Below, piece by piece: positions 1 to 20,886 of a DNA stretch of 64,000 bases. The stretch comes from Centroberyx gerrardi (Eukaryota; Chordata; Actinopteri; Beryciformes; Berycidae). Each line of letters begins with the position of its first letter. Position 1 is the stretch's first letter. The stretch is taken from positions 22,094,063 through 22,158,062 of the forward strand of contig NC_135998.1 in NCBI RefSeq assembly GCF_048128805.1, given 5' to 3'. The notes below the pieces were generated by a model. It saw only the letters and a program-made list of their open reading frames with translations. It had not been told where the DNA came from and did no database searches. A program made the position numbers and the translations under genes.

Positions 1-735
1 GGCAGTGCTCTCCCAGAGTACATGTTGTCCAGATGATCTTCACACAGGCATGTGTCTGGATAGCAGTGTGTGTCACTCCCAGGGACTCCTTTTACAGGGT
101 AGAACAAAGATACATGTTCCCACTATCCTAACGCAGGGAGTTTTTGTTGTATTGTCTGTTTGGCTTTTTATTATTCCACTACATTTCATTCACTGAATAA
201 GATTACTTTTGAAGTGTTTTGTAATGATTGTATTCTGGTGTAGTTTTTATGTGAATGGCTGTTATTTTAAAAGCATTAAACAGAGACATAAAAGTACTGC
301 CGTAACATGTTTATTAGTGCATTGCAAGCACAACCATTAAACATACAGCGCTTATTAGTGGACCTACCAAAATCTGTTTGCCTGAAATGGCAGTATCTAG
401 GCCTAGCCAAGATACATTAATTCGTTGGATTATAACTTTAGCTAGTCCTTTTACCGTGGAAGCATTCTGTAATTCTGTTTTACAGCACAACCAGCATTAT
501 CAAAATGAATAGGCCAAATGTTTATTTTAGTATTATTATAGCCTCTTGATGCGCATTCATATAGCATCATTAGTGTAAACTATTGCAGTTGGGACGATGG
601 GGTATGTTGCCTTGCATATTGTACAACTGAAGCTAGGAGGACTGTGGATGCAGTGTCCCGTCTTCTGTTCCAAACAGAATCCTAACGCTGCTAGGCATGA
701 TTTGAATAATGAAGTGTTTTCTTTGTTTTCTGCAG
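1..735 (+). other. ark2n: ark2n intron
   Basis: This is sequence upstream of the first recognised ark2n exon. It ends in a pyrimidine-rich tract and the acceptor tttctgcag at 727–735. I see no recognisable exon or repeat here. Open frames in this stretch do not resemble the missing ark2n N-terminal exons. Confidence 0.7.
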
Positions 736-1905
736 ACGGGCCTCCAGTAGTGGGTCACTATGATATTTCAGACACTGATTCTAACCAGGAGAGTATGAGT
801 GTGGAGACAGTCCGGGCCACGGTGATAAAGCATGAGCTAAAAACACACAGAGGCCAGGATATGGCAGCTCACTCTGGGTGTATAAGAGCTCTGAGCTCTC
901 TCTCAGGTCAGTTACAAACCCGGTATATCCAACTGACAATTTCCACTCCTCTGAGTGAAGACAAGAAATTTAGAGGCATGGGTGTCACCAATATGCAACG
1001 TGCTATGTGGGGAAACGGGTATAAGAGTCTTATTAATCTCAGCACGACGCCTTTGAAGTACTACTGTCTTCATCCCACGCACCACTGTATTGCATTTAGT
1101 GCCATAAAAAGCCTTGCTGCCTTGCTTCAAGACAAAAAATTGACCTTTCAAGAGAGACTCGCTGACATGAACAAAAAGTCCACTATTTGTTGTGTCTAAA
1201 ATATTACTCCATGCTATCCCGTCAGCCATTCAAAAAAAAAGTGTCAGAAGTCCATCATTGTTTTGTCCTTGTCTGTGTCAAAGCAGTTGCTGTCTTTGTG
1301 TGTCAGCAAGGCCTAAGGCTCTCCACCGCTCCAGTCCTCCTTAAAGTTTGTGACTTTGTTTCCGTTGTTTGTTTCAGGCCACGTGGAGGCAGAGCTGTCC
1401 CACAGGGAGAGTTCTCAACACAAGGGCCAGATTAACATCGCCTCCTCAGATAGTGAGGTGGAAATAGTAGGAGTGCAGGAAAACACACGGTAAAGACAGT
1501 CCTTCAGTGGGCAACTTGCAACACAAAAATACATTTTAGAGTTCTAAGACAAACTTTATTTGTACTGACAGTGTTGAAATTCTTTTAACACTTCACATGG
1601 TTTTAGGTTGTGTTTAGCAGCTGTAGCAACTTTGTTTACAAAAACATTTGTATCCTTACACAGTTGTTGTCTCACTGTATCCTCTTCATTTTTTTTTTTT
1701 TTTTTTTAAATCCAGATGTGCCCATCCATGTGGAGGGGTGATCAAGAGTTTGTCCTCCTGGAAGGCAAACTCAGTGGAGCAGTTAAACAGCACAAGGCAA
1801 CCACAGCTCTGGACTACCGTTTCCCCTCAGCCCAACTGGGTGTCCCCTCCTGAAGTGGTGGATCTCACACTGGACGAGGACACCGGACACAAATACCTAC
1901 TCTAA
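736..1905 (+). CDS. ark2n: ARK2N (C18orf25; Arkadia N-terminal-like), last three coding exons, 5' end outside window
   Basis: Coding exons are 736–906, 1378–1489 and 1716–1905 (stop TAA 1903–1905). The acceptors are tgcag, tttcag and tccag, and the donors gtcag and gtaaag; codon phases agree at each junction. The protein reads DGPPVVGHYDISDTDS..., then INIASSDSEVEIVGVQE, and ends PPEVVDLTLDEDTGHKYLL. This matches vertebrate Ark2N, the paralogue of the N-terminal part of the ubiquitin ligase Arkadia (RNF111). The hydrophobic–acidic motifs VEIVGV and VVDLTLDED are SUMO-interacting motifs in this family, so SUMO binding in the nucleus is the inferred role. There is no RING domain; that half is represented by the next gene. 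Upstream exons (acidic and basic-rich in other vertebrates) are not in bases 1–735. The third exon follows a T tract of about 19 bases. Identity is confident; biochemical function is inferred from the family. Confidence 0.93.
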
Positions 1906-2086
1906 AATAACTTGTACACTGAAGACTCCTTACTTCTTCCTCTCACTCCTCCTGCTCCCTCTGACCGCGCCTCCATGTTATGGCTGAAATCCTTCCTAGA
2001 GTTACAGCCGCACCTGTAACTACTCATGGACTTTTCCTGTTCCAGAGTACTGTTTGTTTTTAACCTACTGTTGAACAATCATGTGT

Positions 2087-2092
2087 ATTAAA
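2087..2092 (+). terminator. ark2n: candidate proximal poly(A) signal of ark2n
   Basis: ATTAAA lies 182 bases after the ark2n stop codon. The downstream region is only weakly GT-rich, so this is a possible but not strong site. Confidence 0.4.
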
Positions 2093-4255
2093 GCCATTCT
2101 ACTGAAGTGATTCCCTGATCATGGCTTATCAGCAATGAGAATTTAAGAATGAATCTAGTTGTAATACGATGGCAAGGCACTTCAAGTGCAGGTGGAAATA
2201 TAACAGGAATTTAACTGTTAATGATAGCAATATCCTCCCTTCATTTAATACCTCATTTACCCCTTGATAACAGCTGTAGGTAGTCATTTTGTGTTGTATG
2301 CTTGCAAGCTGTATAGTAAATCTTAAAGCTGCTGCTTGAGGCAGAGCAGGTCAGTATCATGACATGGCTGTCATGTCTGCTACACTACAGACTCTTACGG
2401 CATATTCTCAGACTGGATTGGGTTTTTTATCTGCAGTCACCTGCAGTCAAGACAAAATGGCAGCTGGTACACCTTCTGTTGTACAATAGACCATAGATAG
2501 ATGGCTGACTTTGCTTTGGACTTGTCTAGGGTCAATTTTGTTTTGTTTTCTAAAGTCTCACCACTGGTTCCACATTCAGTTCGTCCTGCATTGATAGCTT
2601 TGCTTTATTATACAGTCAGTGCCTAGCATAGGTTTGTGCTCTGGTGCTGTCGTGGGAGTATATGTCTTTGGTTTAATTCACAGCTTTTGTTTCTGTTACG
2701 GCATTACCATAACTTTTTCCTCTTCAAGAAAAAAAGAAAAACCACTGGTTAAAATCGGACTCAGAGGGCAATACACACACACAGACACATACGCCACCCG
2801 CACACTACAAAATACTACTCAGTTGTTTCCACCAAAGCAGTACTATCTGCGGTGTATTGGCAATGCAAATGATGTACCTCTGTTTTGAGACACATTTTAT
2901 GTTGAAGCCACATATTTGCTACAGAGTCTGAAAGTGTCCCAGGTGACGTAGTTATCAGTGAATGTATGACCCTGCATTGCTGACTGGGTGCACTTATGGT
3001 TTGTGTGCTTATCTTGAGTGAATGAGAACTCTCCTCCTCTGAACCTCTGGGGACCCCTTTATAACAACTGAGGAAATGTATCTTCCAGTGAATATTGCAA
3101 CGCAAGATGGCCTGAATGCCTTGAAATGTGCACTATTTTCTTTCAGAATCATATATAGCTTATTCTTTTACCTTAAAAAGTAGTGGATTTTGCTATCTCA
3201 ACAAATATTTTAATAATAGATGTGAATTTAGTACATAGATAAAAAGAGTAAAAGTGCTGTTGAGCTTGTGCCCATATGTGGGGCTTATAGTAGAGACATT
3301 TAATGTATGAACTGTTTTTACCCTGATCCTCAGGGCTTGCTTGCTCTCCTTCCCTGTGGTCTTATTTTTGTCCTCATGCAGTAGTGCAGCCCGGTGCGAC
3401 TGCAGCCAAGCTGGTAAATTTTTATCAATGATCCAATTTCACACACTGTTTTACCACTTAAGCTCCGTTTATGGCATATTACATAACATCCCCTTTCCTG
3501 AGTCCCACTTGAGGATTATTGAATTGTACCATTTCGCTTCTGCTGGTCACAGAAAGGGAAAGTCCTAGACACCAGGAACTAAACCAAAGTCTAAATGGAA
3601 ACTGTGTTGACAAAAAAACACATCTGTGAGACTTGAGATATTTAATGCGTTTCAGTTTGTCTTCTTTCCATATTTGAATTTTGTTTTCAGCTTTATTTCT
3701 TTTAAAACTGAATTTGCTTGATAAGTCGAGATACGACTACGATTTGAAAGTTTAACCTTCAATTCTCAGAGCATATGTTGTGAAACGATGTGACAAGATT
3801 ACTATTTCAAACTCAAGATTTACCTTGATATTTTGTTTTTTAATTGGCCAGTTCTTTCCACTATATGCAGCTATCACTGTAACGACGATTCTTTTTTCCA
3901 GACCACTCTTGCATGCAAAAAAGCTCAATCCATTTTGCTATTGTTCCTTATGGTTATTATGAAATGTCAGTTAAGTAAGACATTGCTCATGCCTTTAGGG
4001 ATAGTGGTTTGATAGAAAATAGAGCAGTGATGCTCAACTATGGTTGCACATAGCATGTTTTGTCACATCTTTAACCTCAACTCAGATATTACCCTCAATA
4101 CCAGTAATTTAACCATGTTCTATTATTTTCATTTATTTTACTGTCAGTATTTTAAATTAACAAAAAAAAGAGTGTTCAATATTTTGTTGCTTCTGCAAGT
4201 CCTTGACTTCCTTGAAATTATGTCTGTAGAACAAAAGGAAACTATTTTAAAACTA

Positions 4256-4261
4256 AATAAA
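4256..4261 (+). terminator. ark2n: candidate distal poly(A) signal of ark2n
   Basis: Canonical AATAAA on the gene's strand, followed by T- and GT-rich sequence. It would give a 3' UTR of about 2.4 kb, plausible because the family is known for long 3' UTRs. Confidence 0.4.
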
Positions 4262-5105
4262 TAGAGTATTATTTAATGGCTGTCTTGTAATTGATTTTCT
4301 TGTCCCTAGAAAACTCCATGGTTGGTAGCACATTATCTATAGAGTCTTTGCCCAAGTGTTGTAAACTATTGGAGGAAGATGGGAGGTTTACTTAAGGCTT
4401 CAATAAGATAAAAAATATAAACTATAATCACAAAAAACTTAATGAAAGCATAGGCCATACTGTATAACATATGATGTAACTAAGATTACTGTGTTGGTCA
4501 ACGTCAAGCACAGGGAAGGAAAGTTGATTGAATTCACTACAACTGCTGATTTTTTTTGTCGTTGCATGAAAGATGAATGTCTACTTGAAATTTATCCCTC
4601 AAATTTAACTGGGACAAAGGGCTATACACAGAAGATAATTTGACCAATGAAATTTGTTACATTATGTTTATTGTCCTTTTAGGCGTCTTTACAATTCTAT
4701 CAAACAGAATGAACGGAGTTCTTTTATCTATCTTTTAACTATCTTAAAACTTTTGTGAAAATGTATTTCAGCGCATTATCAGTAGAATGCCAATATAATG
4801 TATCTGTGGATGGCCAATGTTGGTAATTATAATAATATAATAGTAATATTGGTGCACTGATATGTGTATCTGATCAGAGTTAGGCGCTAATTCTTGTCTA
4901 TCAATGGGTGATAGTGTATTGTGTATGAGTATGTTCTTGTCTGTCTAAATTTTAATTAATGCCATTATAGGTGCAAGAGTTAAGGGACGTCCCATTGTTT
5001 CCTTTTCTCCTATGGCCAGACAGTCTAGACAACAGCCTCAGTATGAACAATGCAACCTCATCGTCACCCACAAAAGGGGCAGGGTCAGAGGTCATACTGT
5101 GGCAC

Positions 5106-5121
5106 CTGCCGCTAGGGGGAC
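5106..5121 (+). promoter_or_regulatory. weaker CTCF-like motif
   Basis: TGCCGCTAGGGGGAC resembles the CTCF core with the usual GC(T)AGGGGG centre but deviates from the consensus at two positions. It shares orientation with the better match at 5467–5478. Confidence 0.25.
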
Positions 5122-5466
5122 ATCTGGAGTTCACATGAAGGGGACAATGAGGGACTGGAGCAATGCAGTCTGCCTGGCTCTTATCCCAAAACCCAAAGCC
5201 CTTTTGCCATCTCTGTTCACCCTCGGGGCAGATCATCAGCTGTATGCTAATTCTCCGGGGAGCTGGTGGTGTCGTGGACAGGTGGGTATGCTGGTTCACT
5301 CCCAATTCCAGGGCTTTTGCCTCTGACACATAGCTTCTTATTCTGAACGATGCAGCTTAAGATTCAGTGTCCTACACAGAGCAGGTTTCAAGTGGGTTAT
5401 TTCAGGTTATACTCAGGTATATTCATCATGGTAGCTCAGTTCAGTTGATGGCTGCTGCAGACACCA

Positions 5467-5478
5467 CCACCAGAGGGC
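5467..5478 (+). promoter_or_regulatory. CTCF-like core motif
   Basis: CCACCAGAGGGC fits the CTCF core consensus CCASYAGRKGGC at every position. It lies between two genes, where insulator sites are common. A weaker match (GCCGCTAGGGGGAC) lies about 360 bases upstream in the same orientation. Motif evidence only. Confidence 0.35.
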
Positions 5479-6360
5479 CTTGTTCCAGTAAAAATGGTGC
5501 ATGTAATTACAGTGAGCATGTAGTGCTTGATTGGTAATTTGCAAGTTTCTGCTCAAGATAATGCACAGCTCCACAGTTGTTTTCTAACCAAGCTCCTCCT
5601 GGAATGGACATGTCAGTCTGCTCGATCTTCATCTTTTCCCTGTGACAGTTTTCATTGAATTAGTATACCAATGAGTTTTTATGATTCATGAACATAATTA
5701 ATCCACTGTCAGGAAAAGTTCATATAGCACATAGTAAGGGAATTCTCCAATATTATCAAATATTGCAGTGGCTATGCAGATTCTTATATTGATCTGTTTC
5801 CATCTTAATCAAATCGCAGATCCTTAACATAGATAAACATAAAGTAGGGGGAACCATCATTGTTTCGTTGCAGTCAAACGTCTGTGTTATCTTAAAGTAA
5901 AGAGGACTTTGTTGCAGTAGCTTGACCTGCACTTAGAGTAGATCATTGCTCATGTCTTTGTGTGGGACCGCAGGCTTAAAGCATTAGATGGTGGGAACTG
6001 CAAGAGGAGGACATATGGGATTGAGAGTTTAGTGACCCCCTCAACCTCCCCATGCCCATCTGTTCCTACAACCTTCTGGCTTAATACCAAGGCAGAAAGG
6101 TTTTTCAGGGCACTGTGAGAGTTCTTAGCATGCGTGCAGGACAATTATACAATATTTGCTTAGGAGGGGTGCAGGTTTATTTTTTCAAAATAATGAAGAT
6201 TAGAAGAATTAGAAACTTTAATGATACTAGAATTTAATTTACTAGAAATTATCCCAAATAGAGAATGTATCAGCATATGACAACTGTAGGTTTCACAGCT
6301 ATTATCTCCTCAGGTATAGTGCAGACAGATGTACATATCAATAGTAAATGAACAACAACA

Positions 6361-6475
6361 AAAACTTTCCCATATGGGGGTGCCTGGAGCGAAATCTTAT
6401 CAAAGGGGGGTGGCCTAATGTGTGTCTATTTGGGGGTCCGTGACATGAAAACGTTTGAGAACCCCTGGGCTACTT
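6361..6475. mobile_element. hAT-like MITE, right-end fragment
   Basis: The stretch runs from aaatcttatcaaaggggg to gtttgagaacccctggg. It aligns by eye with the right 80 bases of the better-preserved copy at 29287–29606 (aaatctcatcaaatggggg through ggttgagaatcactg). The terminal motif, read in reverse, is cccaggggttctcaaac, typical of hAT/Charlie inverted repeats. The left end is not identifiable. Confidence 0.5.
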
Positions 6476-6544
6476 GATCGAGTCAAGGGGCCGTCCAAAA
6501 CACAGACATCTCCACCTCTTTGTAACCCACTCAGCACCCATAGG

Positions 6545-6729
6545 TGATCTCATTGGCTGAGCTGGGTGCCAAAGCCAGAGGGCTCTCGGCGGAGGAAGTC
6601 AGTGATTGGCTGCTCCCGTCTTTGTGTGCGAGGCAGCGCAGCCTGTCCGTTTGAATGTGCTGGGATTGGAAGGGACCATTTCCATGGACCATCTGTCTCA
6701 CTGGCCACCGACACAACAAAGGACCCAGG
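6545..6729 (+). promoter_or_regulatory. rnf165: rnf165 proximal promoter and 5' UTR
   Basis: Three inverted CCAAT boxes (ATTGG at 6552, 6605 and 6665) lie within 180 bases of the rnf165 start codon. I see no TATA box. Regularly spaced CCAAT boxes bound by NF-Y are typical of TATA-less promoters. The exact transcription start cannot be placed from sequence, and the nearest box (6665) may lie in the 5' UTR. Confidence 0.5.
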
Positions 6730-15865
<9,136 letters not shown>

Positions 15866-18228
15866 TGAGCCAAGGCAGAGATCTGAACCCCTGTCAGTCA
15901 CCCTAGAGTGGTTCCTGCTTTCTTCCACCCCGGCCCGCCGGCCCTCCCCCTGTTGGGTGCTTTGCCAAATGTCTCCAGACTTCATGTGACATCATCACCC
16001 TTCTGACTCACGCTTTACTGAGCCAAGCCAGGATTACTAACTGCACGAGAGGCTGCTGGAGACTCTCTCGCTATATATAGAAGCACATCCCTCTGGAAGC
16101 AAAAGACACGCAAACAAACACACAAACATACTCTCATGTACACAGGGTTTACTTGTAGCTTGCTGGTTGTAAGTGGGGTGTCGTTACTGTTGTGGTGTTG
16201 TACTGTAGGTAGCCTGGGCTGTGTAGCATGTTCTTAAAGCCATGACTTAATGTCCTGAGAGTGGAAAACACATTACCCCACCTTGAGCTGGCTACTTTCT
16301 CTCTTTCTCTCTCCCTCTATATATATTTCTCTCTTTTTCACACACATTCAATCAAAATGAATATTCTGCCACACAAGACAAGCTTAACTGAAACTAAATG
16401 CTCTGACGCCATGTTTACCTACAGATCATTTGTGGTAGTAGTAGAGTAGCAGTATCCGACGAGTGATATTTGGTGGTCTCTCACCTTGTTAGGGGCGAGC
16501 ACTAACCGGGTCTCACCCTGCTTCTACTTTTTGCAATACAGTTGTACATTTTCCTTGGGACAGATGGTGTCATGTGAGTAGGCCTCTTTCACTGCTGTGA
16601 AACCAAGCCCAGTGACCGAGTTGTTGTGTGTTCAAAATTAAAATACGCAGGTAGAAAGTGTTTTACCAAAACGCATTTTGTCATGGTGTAGCTTGACCTG
16701 ATGCACAGGTTCATGTGTGTGTGCTCTGCTCTACTGTGTGGACTCACAGAGTGTGTCTAACAAATGTGTGGATGTGTGTAAGAAATCCAAAAGTGCAAAC
16801 TTGAGTGTTTTTCAAGGGTTCAAGGCAACGCCTAGTAGTTACTGTAGTTAGGTGAATAACATATGGCCACTGGAGTGCTTATACAATACAAAGCCAAATA
16901 AGGACTGAAAAAAAAACCTACATGTAGGGCCCATCTCCCATCATGCACTGCAGTGATGGAGTGAGGTGGGAGGTGAGTGATGGAAGATTTAGCTGCCCCT
17001 GTGCCGTCTTCTGCTGGCACAGGCGCTCTGGCTGAGCAGCGTACTAAAATGCATGTTTCATTGTTGACTTGGGCTGTTAGCTTTGGTAGCGTTTCTTAAA
17101 CTAAAAAAAGGAAGGTACAGCGTTGTCTGTGCATGACGTAGTTAATCTGAGCTGTGACTATCTTCTCAACACTAACAAACAAAAAAATGAGCACGGTGTC
17201 AGCGGCTGTTTCCCTGACGTGTAGCGTGTGTTCATCCTGTCCCCTTGGTGGAAACGATGGGATCCTCTTGTGATGTTTACCTTATTGCCTAAAGAACAAG
17301 CACATGTGATGATAGATATAGCAACAACGTTTTTCTTTAGTATTGCATTTGCGTTGGGTTATATTTAGGTATAGAAACACGCAGTGTTTAAACGGAGTGA
17401 GGAGCTTGTGTATTAATCTTGTGTTTTCGTGTGACAGATCTCCCCTTGTGGTTGCTATGCTGGTTGCTATGCTGTATTGCTAGAACATGTAGAATGTTGT
17501 GTGATGGAGGCAGTATCCCTCTCACAGTGCACGGAGACACGAGGGACCACATCAACGGTTACGACAGCAAAACAACATTTTGGCTGCTAAAACAAGTTAT
17601 CTTCGTCAGTGTTCCTTGATCTTTGCTCTGTCTTACAAGTTTTCATTGTTTTCTACCCTTTTTGTCAGCATGGTTCAGTCATTTCAGTACCACAGAGCCT
17701 CGTGTTAATGGATGCCTTTAGGACCCTAACTGTCCTATGCACTGAAATAGTAAAGGATTGGGACTAGCCCCAAAGACCCTAATAGCCTTGTGGACCAAGG
17801 GATCAATTAGCTAGGATTAAGATAGACCTTCTCCCTGTCTTGTGCACTGCCAGTGTTGACACTGCCTCCTCCTGTAGTGGAGTTGTCTGTGAGGAAGTTT
17901 TGATAGTTTACACAGGGTGTTGTCAGTTGAGATGCCTTAAGTATTTAACAATCATAATTTATTACTAACTGTAGATATTGTGGGTATGTATTTAATTTTA
18001 TATAGTTTTTTTGCGATTGAATCATAATTTATTTATTTAGAAATAACACAAAAATGATATGAAAAAAAACTATTACCTCATTTTTGCATTGTTTTAAATG
18101 GGAATGCTTTGCATGCAGTTGTATTTTTCCGAAGACTAAAGTTGAAAAAAACAAAAAAAAGCCCTGCTGTTTGATCTCCCCGAGCCGGCTGTGCGATGTT
18201 TACTGTCCAAGGCTGAGCTACTGAGCCT

Positions 18229-18232
<4 letters not shown>

Positions 18233-18263
<31 letters not shown>

Positions 18264-18315
18264 GTCCTTCTCTCTCTCTCTATGTCTCTCTCTCCCTCTC
18301 TCTCTCATGTGGTGC
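18233..18315 (+). repeat. CT-rich microsatellite
   Basis: (CT)n followed by interrupted CTCTCTC/TGTCT units in the rnf165 3' UTR region. Confidence 0.85.
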
Positions 18316-19661
18316 TGTGGATCTTGGTTACATTCCATTCAATGCAATTTCTCTGATCCCCTATGCTGTGATCTAGTGGACAAACTGCAATGGAGTGAAT
18401 TGGTTTTAGTTTGTGATTTTTTTCCTGTCTTGTTTTGCACTCATAGTTTTAATATGGGAACCCTCTCACTGGCATAACGTAGTTACAGTCATAGTTTAAT
18501 ATTATTACCATCATCACTATGAAACTCTGGCTTTTATTTTTATGCTCTGCTTTTCATAATGTTGTGGCTCTTATTAATTCCATTATCTGTGAAGCATGTT
18601 CCTTCTCTCTCCCTCTTTCTCAAATCCCTTTATCTGTCTCTCTTTTCATCTTTCTCCCTCTCTCCTGTGATGTTTCTCCTCGGTTCTTTTTCCCAGAATA
18701 GTTTGTAGACTTGAGCATAACAAGTGCCTCGCTTTAAGTGTAAGGAGATATTTCCATATTATTTAAACCATTAATAACAATCACCCATGAAGCCATCATG
18801 CCTTATTGGTTACATAATTAATTTGATGAATGGGTCACGAAGGAGCTTAGACAACATTTGACAGATGTGTACAAAAGCCATTATCTTCAGAAATTCAAAT
18901 CAGACCGAACTGTCGAAAAACAGCCGTTAGTTTTGTTTGATTTTTTCATATTACATATTGTGGAAATAATTCCGACTACAAAGAGGCATATTTCACTGTG
19001 GACTTTACAAATGCTACAATTATCTTTCTTTTGTTTACTGCTCTATTTTCTTTGTCTACTATCTATCCATGTCCCTGTTCCCTGCCCTCCCTGTTTCCGT
19101 TTCTTCCCTGAGTTTTGACTTAGCCGTCCATCCCTCCTCTCAGAATCCATCCACTGTTCCCTCTCACAATCCACTAAGGAAGGCAAGGACAGACAGAGGA
19201 TTTTAAAGCACAACCTTTCTAAAAATGCATGTTTTCTCAGGTTTCAATATAGTCTCAATGGTATAAAAGTATATGGTGAAAATATATACAAAGAATATAA
19301 CAGAAGAATATTCATTTTGCTGCTGCTTGAATCTGAAAAAACAAACTGAAGGAAGAGAAAATATCCCAAAAAGTGCCAGTGAAAGGGCTGCCGCCATCCT
19401 TGTATGAAAATCTGCTGTTTAGCTGTGACTGCGCAATGTTTTTCAATATAGGATATTTTATCTGAAAATAGAACTATTTATCATTAATATTAAAGCAATA
19501 GCTCATTAATGATGATGAGTGTGTTGATGAAGAAATGGATGAGCATATTATGGGTAAATGTTAGATTCACATTTGGTGGAATTTTGTACTTTATTTATTA
19601 CTACTAATAATAATGATTTTAAAAGTTGCATTGCTAAACCCAAACTGTTCTGTTTTGTTTT

Positions 19662-19678
19662 TTTATTTTAATTTTATT
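19662..19678 (-). terminator. loxhd1: candidate poly(A) signals of loxhd1
   Basis: Two TTTATT strings (19662–19667 and 19673–19678) read AATAAA on the minus strand, about 730 bases beyond the loxhd1 stop. I see no AATAAA closer to the stop. The region is AT-rich, so chance is possible. Confidence 0.35.
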
Positions 19679-19719
19679 TCATGGCTTGTATATTATCCTT
19701 TTGTATGTGCTCTTTTTGT

Positions 19720-19725
19720 AATAAA
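19720..19725 (+). terminator. rnf165: candidate poly(A) signal of rnf165
   Basis: AATAAA on the plus strand, about 3.9 kb after the rnf165 stop codon and just before the convergent loxhd1 gene. Placement is inferred from position. Confidence 0.4.
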
Positions 19726-20405
19726 TTGGATAAAATGGATGAAAACTTTTTTGGATTCTTATATGGTGTCATCTTTCCCCCCAAATGAGCAAGAGTGAAC
19801 AGAGTTTGACCCTTGGCACAGACCAGCAGAGGCTGGCTGGCTGCTTGGAGATCTATAAGGTTAATGGAGAACATAGATCAACTTTCCAGGCCAGTGTGCA
19901 GTGTGACAATCGTGGCGTGATTTGTTTTCTGAGTCTGTGTTGCTTCGGGGTACCGAGAAAAATCATTATCTGAAGACATCTGACAAAAAACGTTGTCTTA
20001 AAAGCAAATGGGCTGAAAAGCATCAAGTTGTCATTGTGAGTATTACAAAACAGATCAATCTTTATAAAACATCCATTATTACAAAGCAGCTGTGAGCAAA
20101 CCATTCCTGATATATGACATTTATAAAGGATGGCACATTCATGACCAAAGTTACCTGACCAAAGGACACATTGTCACAGTATTTCAAGGCAGGCCATATT
20201 CTCAGGTTGCATGAAATACCTATTCATAATATACTTAAAAAAAACTATGAATGTAAAAATCAGTCAGTTCCTGAGATATCAACCTTGTTGGGGCAATACA
20301 GAATCTCTTTGGTCATTACCTTTAAACAAGCCACATGAGAGACAAGACTATCTCTCTACCATGGGAATGTTCAGAAATAAACCCATTAATACTTTGCAGT
20401 CTCTT

Positions 20406-20886
20406 TCAGTACTTGGGGTGGAGGATCCTGAAGATCTGCCCGTCAGCCCTGTTGGTGTCCAGCCACTTTCCACAGAGGAAGATGGTGGTGACGCCGTTGG
20501 CCGTGTTGGTGACCTCCACGCGGTCCAGCAGCCAGCCGGGGTTGAGGCCCGAGTTGTCATGCTCCACCCGTACTTTCAGCAGCTCTCCCATGTCCAGCAT
20601 TTCCACGAGGAAACGGTCCGTCTGCTCGCGTTCAAACAGGTTGCGGAACTTCTGCCGCAGTTGCCGGCGGCCTGAATCTCCATTGGAGCCGTAGATCGTG
20701 ATGAAAACGTTGGCATCGGTTCCTGCGCCCTTCTCGTCGCCGGTGATGACGATGATCTCATACTTGACGGGCACCAGGCTGCGAGCCTTACTGGCAAAGC
20801 TCTCAATGGCCTTTGTGCACTCAAAGGTCATGAACTCATCCCTCTTTGGAGAGAGTGGGATAAGGGCGTTGCAACTAAAGATGTAC
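20406..20886 (-). CDS. loxhd1: loxhd1 exon 41: PLAT repeat 16 and C-terminus
   Basis: The terminal exon has the acceptor ccccag and stop TGA (20408–20406). It encodes [74 protein letters not shown] and ends FRILHPKY. It closely matches the last mammalian repeat. Confidence 0.94.

Larger units (their letters stand above)
1906..4290 (+). other. ark2n: ark2n 3' UTR, probable extent
   Basis: This follows the ark2n stop codon. A proximal ATTAAA lies at 2087–2092. A distal AATAAA lies at 4256–4261 and is followed by a T/GT-rich stretch at about 4270–4310, typical of a cleavage site. Either could end the transcript. No protein-coding signal is recognisable, and the short open frames here look random. 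Confidence 0.45.
4291..6480. other. intergenic region between ark2n and rnf165
   Basis: No recognisable gene. It contains two CTCF-like motifs (near 5106–5121 and 5467–5478) and the right-hand part of a hAT-like element (6361–6475). Overlapping open frames at 4952–5329 on both strands resemble no protein I know. Confidence 0.5.
15866..19740 (+). other. rnf165: rnf165 3' UTR, probable
   Basis: Non-coding sequence follows the stop codon up to the AATAAA at 19720–19725. It includes a CT repeat (18233–18262) and T-rich tracts. Earlier signals such as ATTAAA near 16637 could give shorter forms. No open frame here resembles a known protein. Confidence 0.5.

Noticed and set aside
597..1199. 200-codon plus-strand frame
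   Set aside because: Only 736–906 is coding (ark2n exon). The frame upstream is intron and the frame past the donor at 907 is intron read-through.
4952..5329. Overlapping open frames on both strands between ark2n and rnf165
   Set aside because: Neither has recognisable motifs, splice context or similarity to a family I know, so chance is the simplest explanation.
20211..20694. Plus-strand open frames over loxhd1 exon 41
   Set aside because: They are the antisense of the last PLAT repeat, whose minus-strand translation is clearly conserved.
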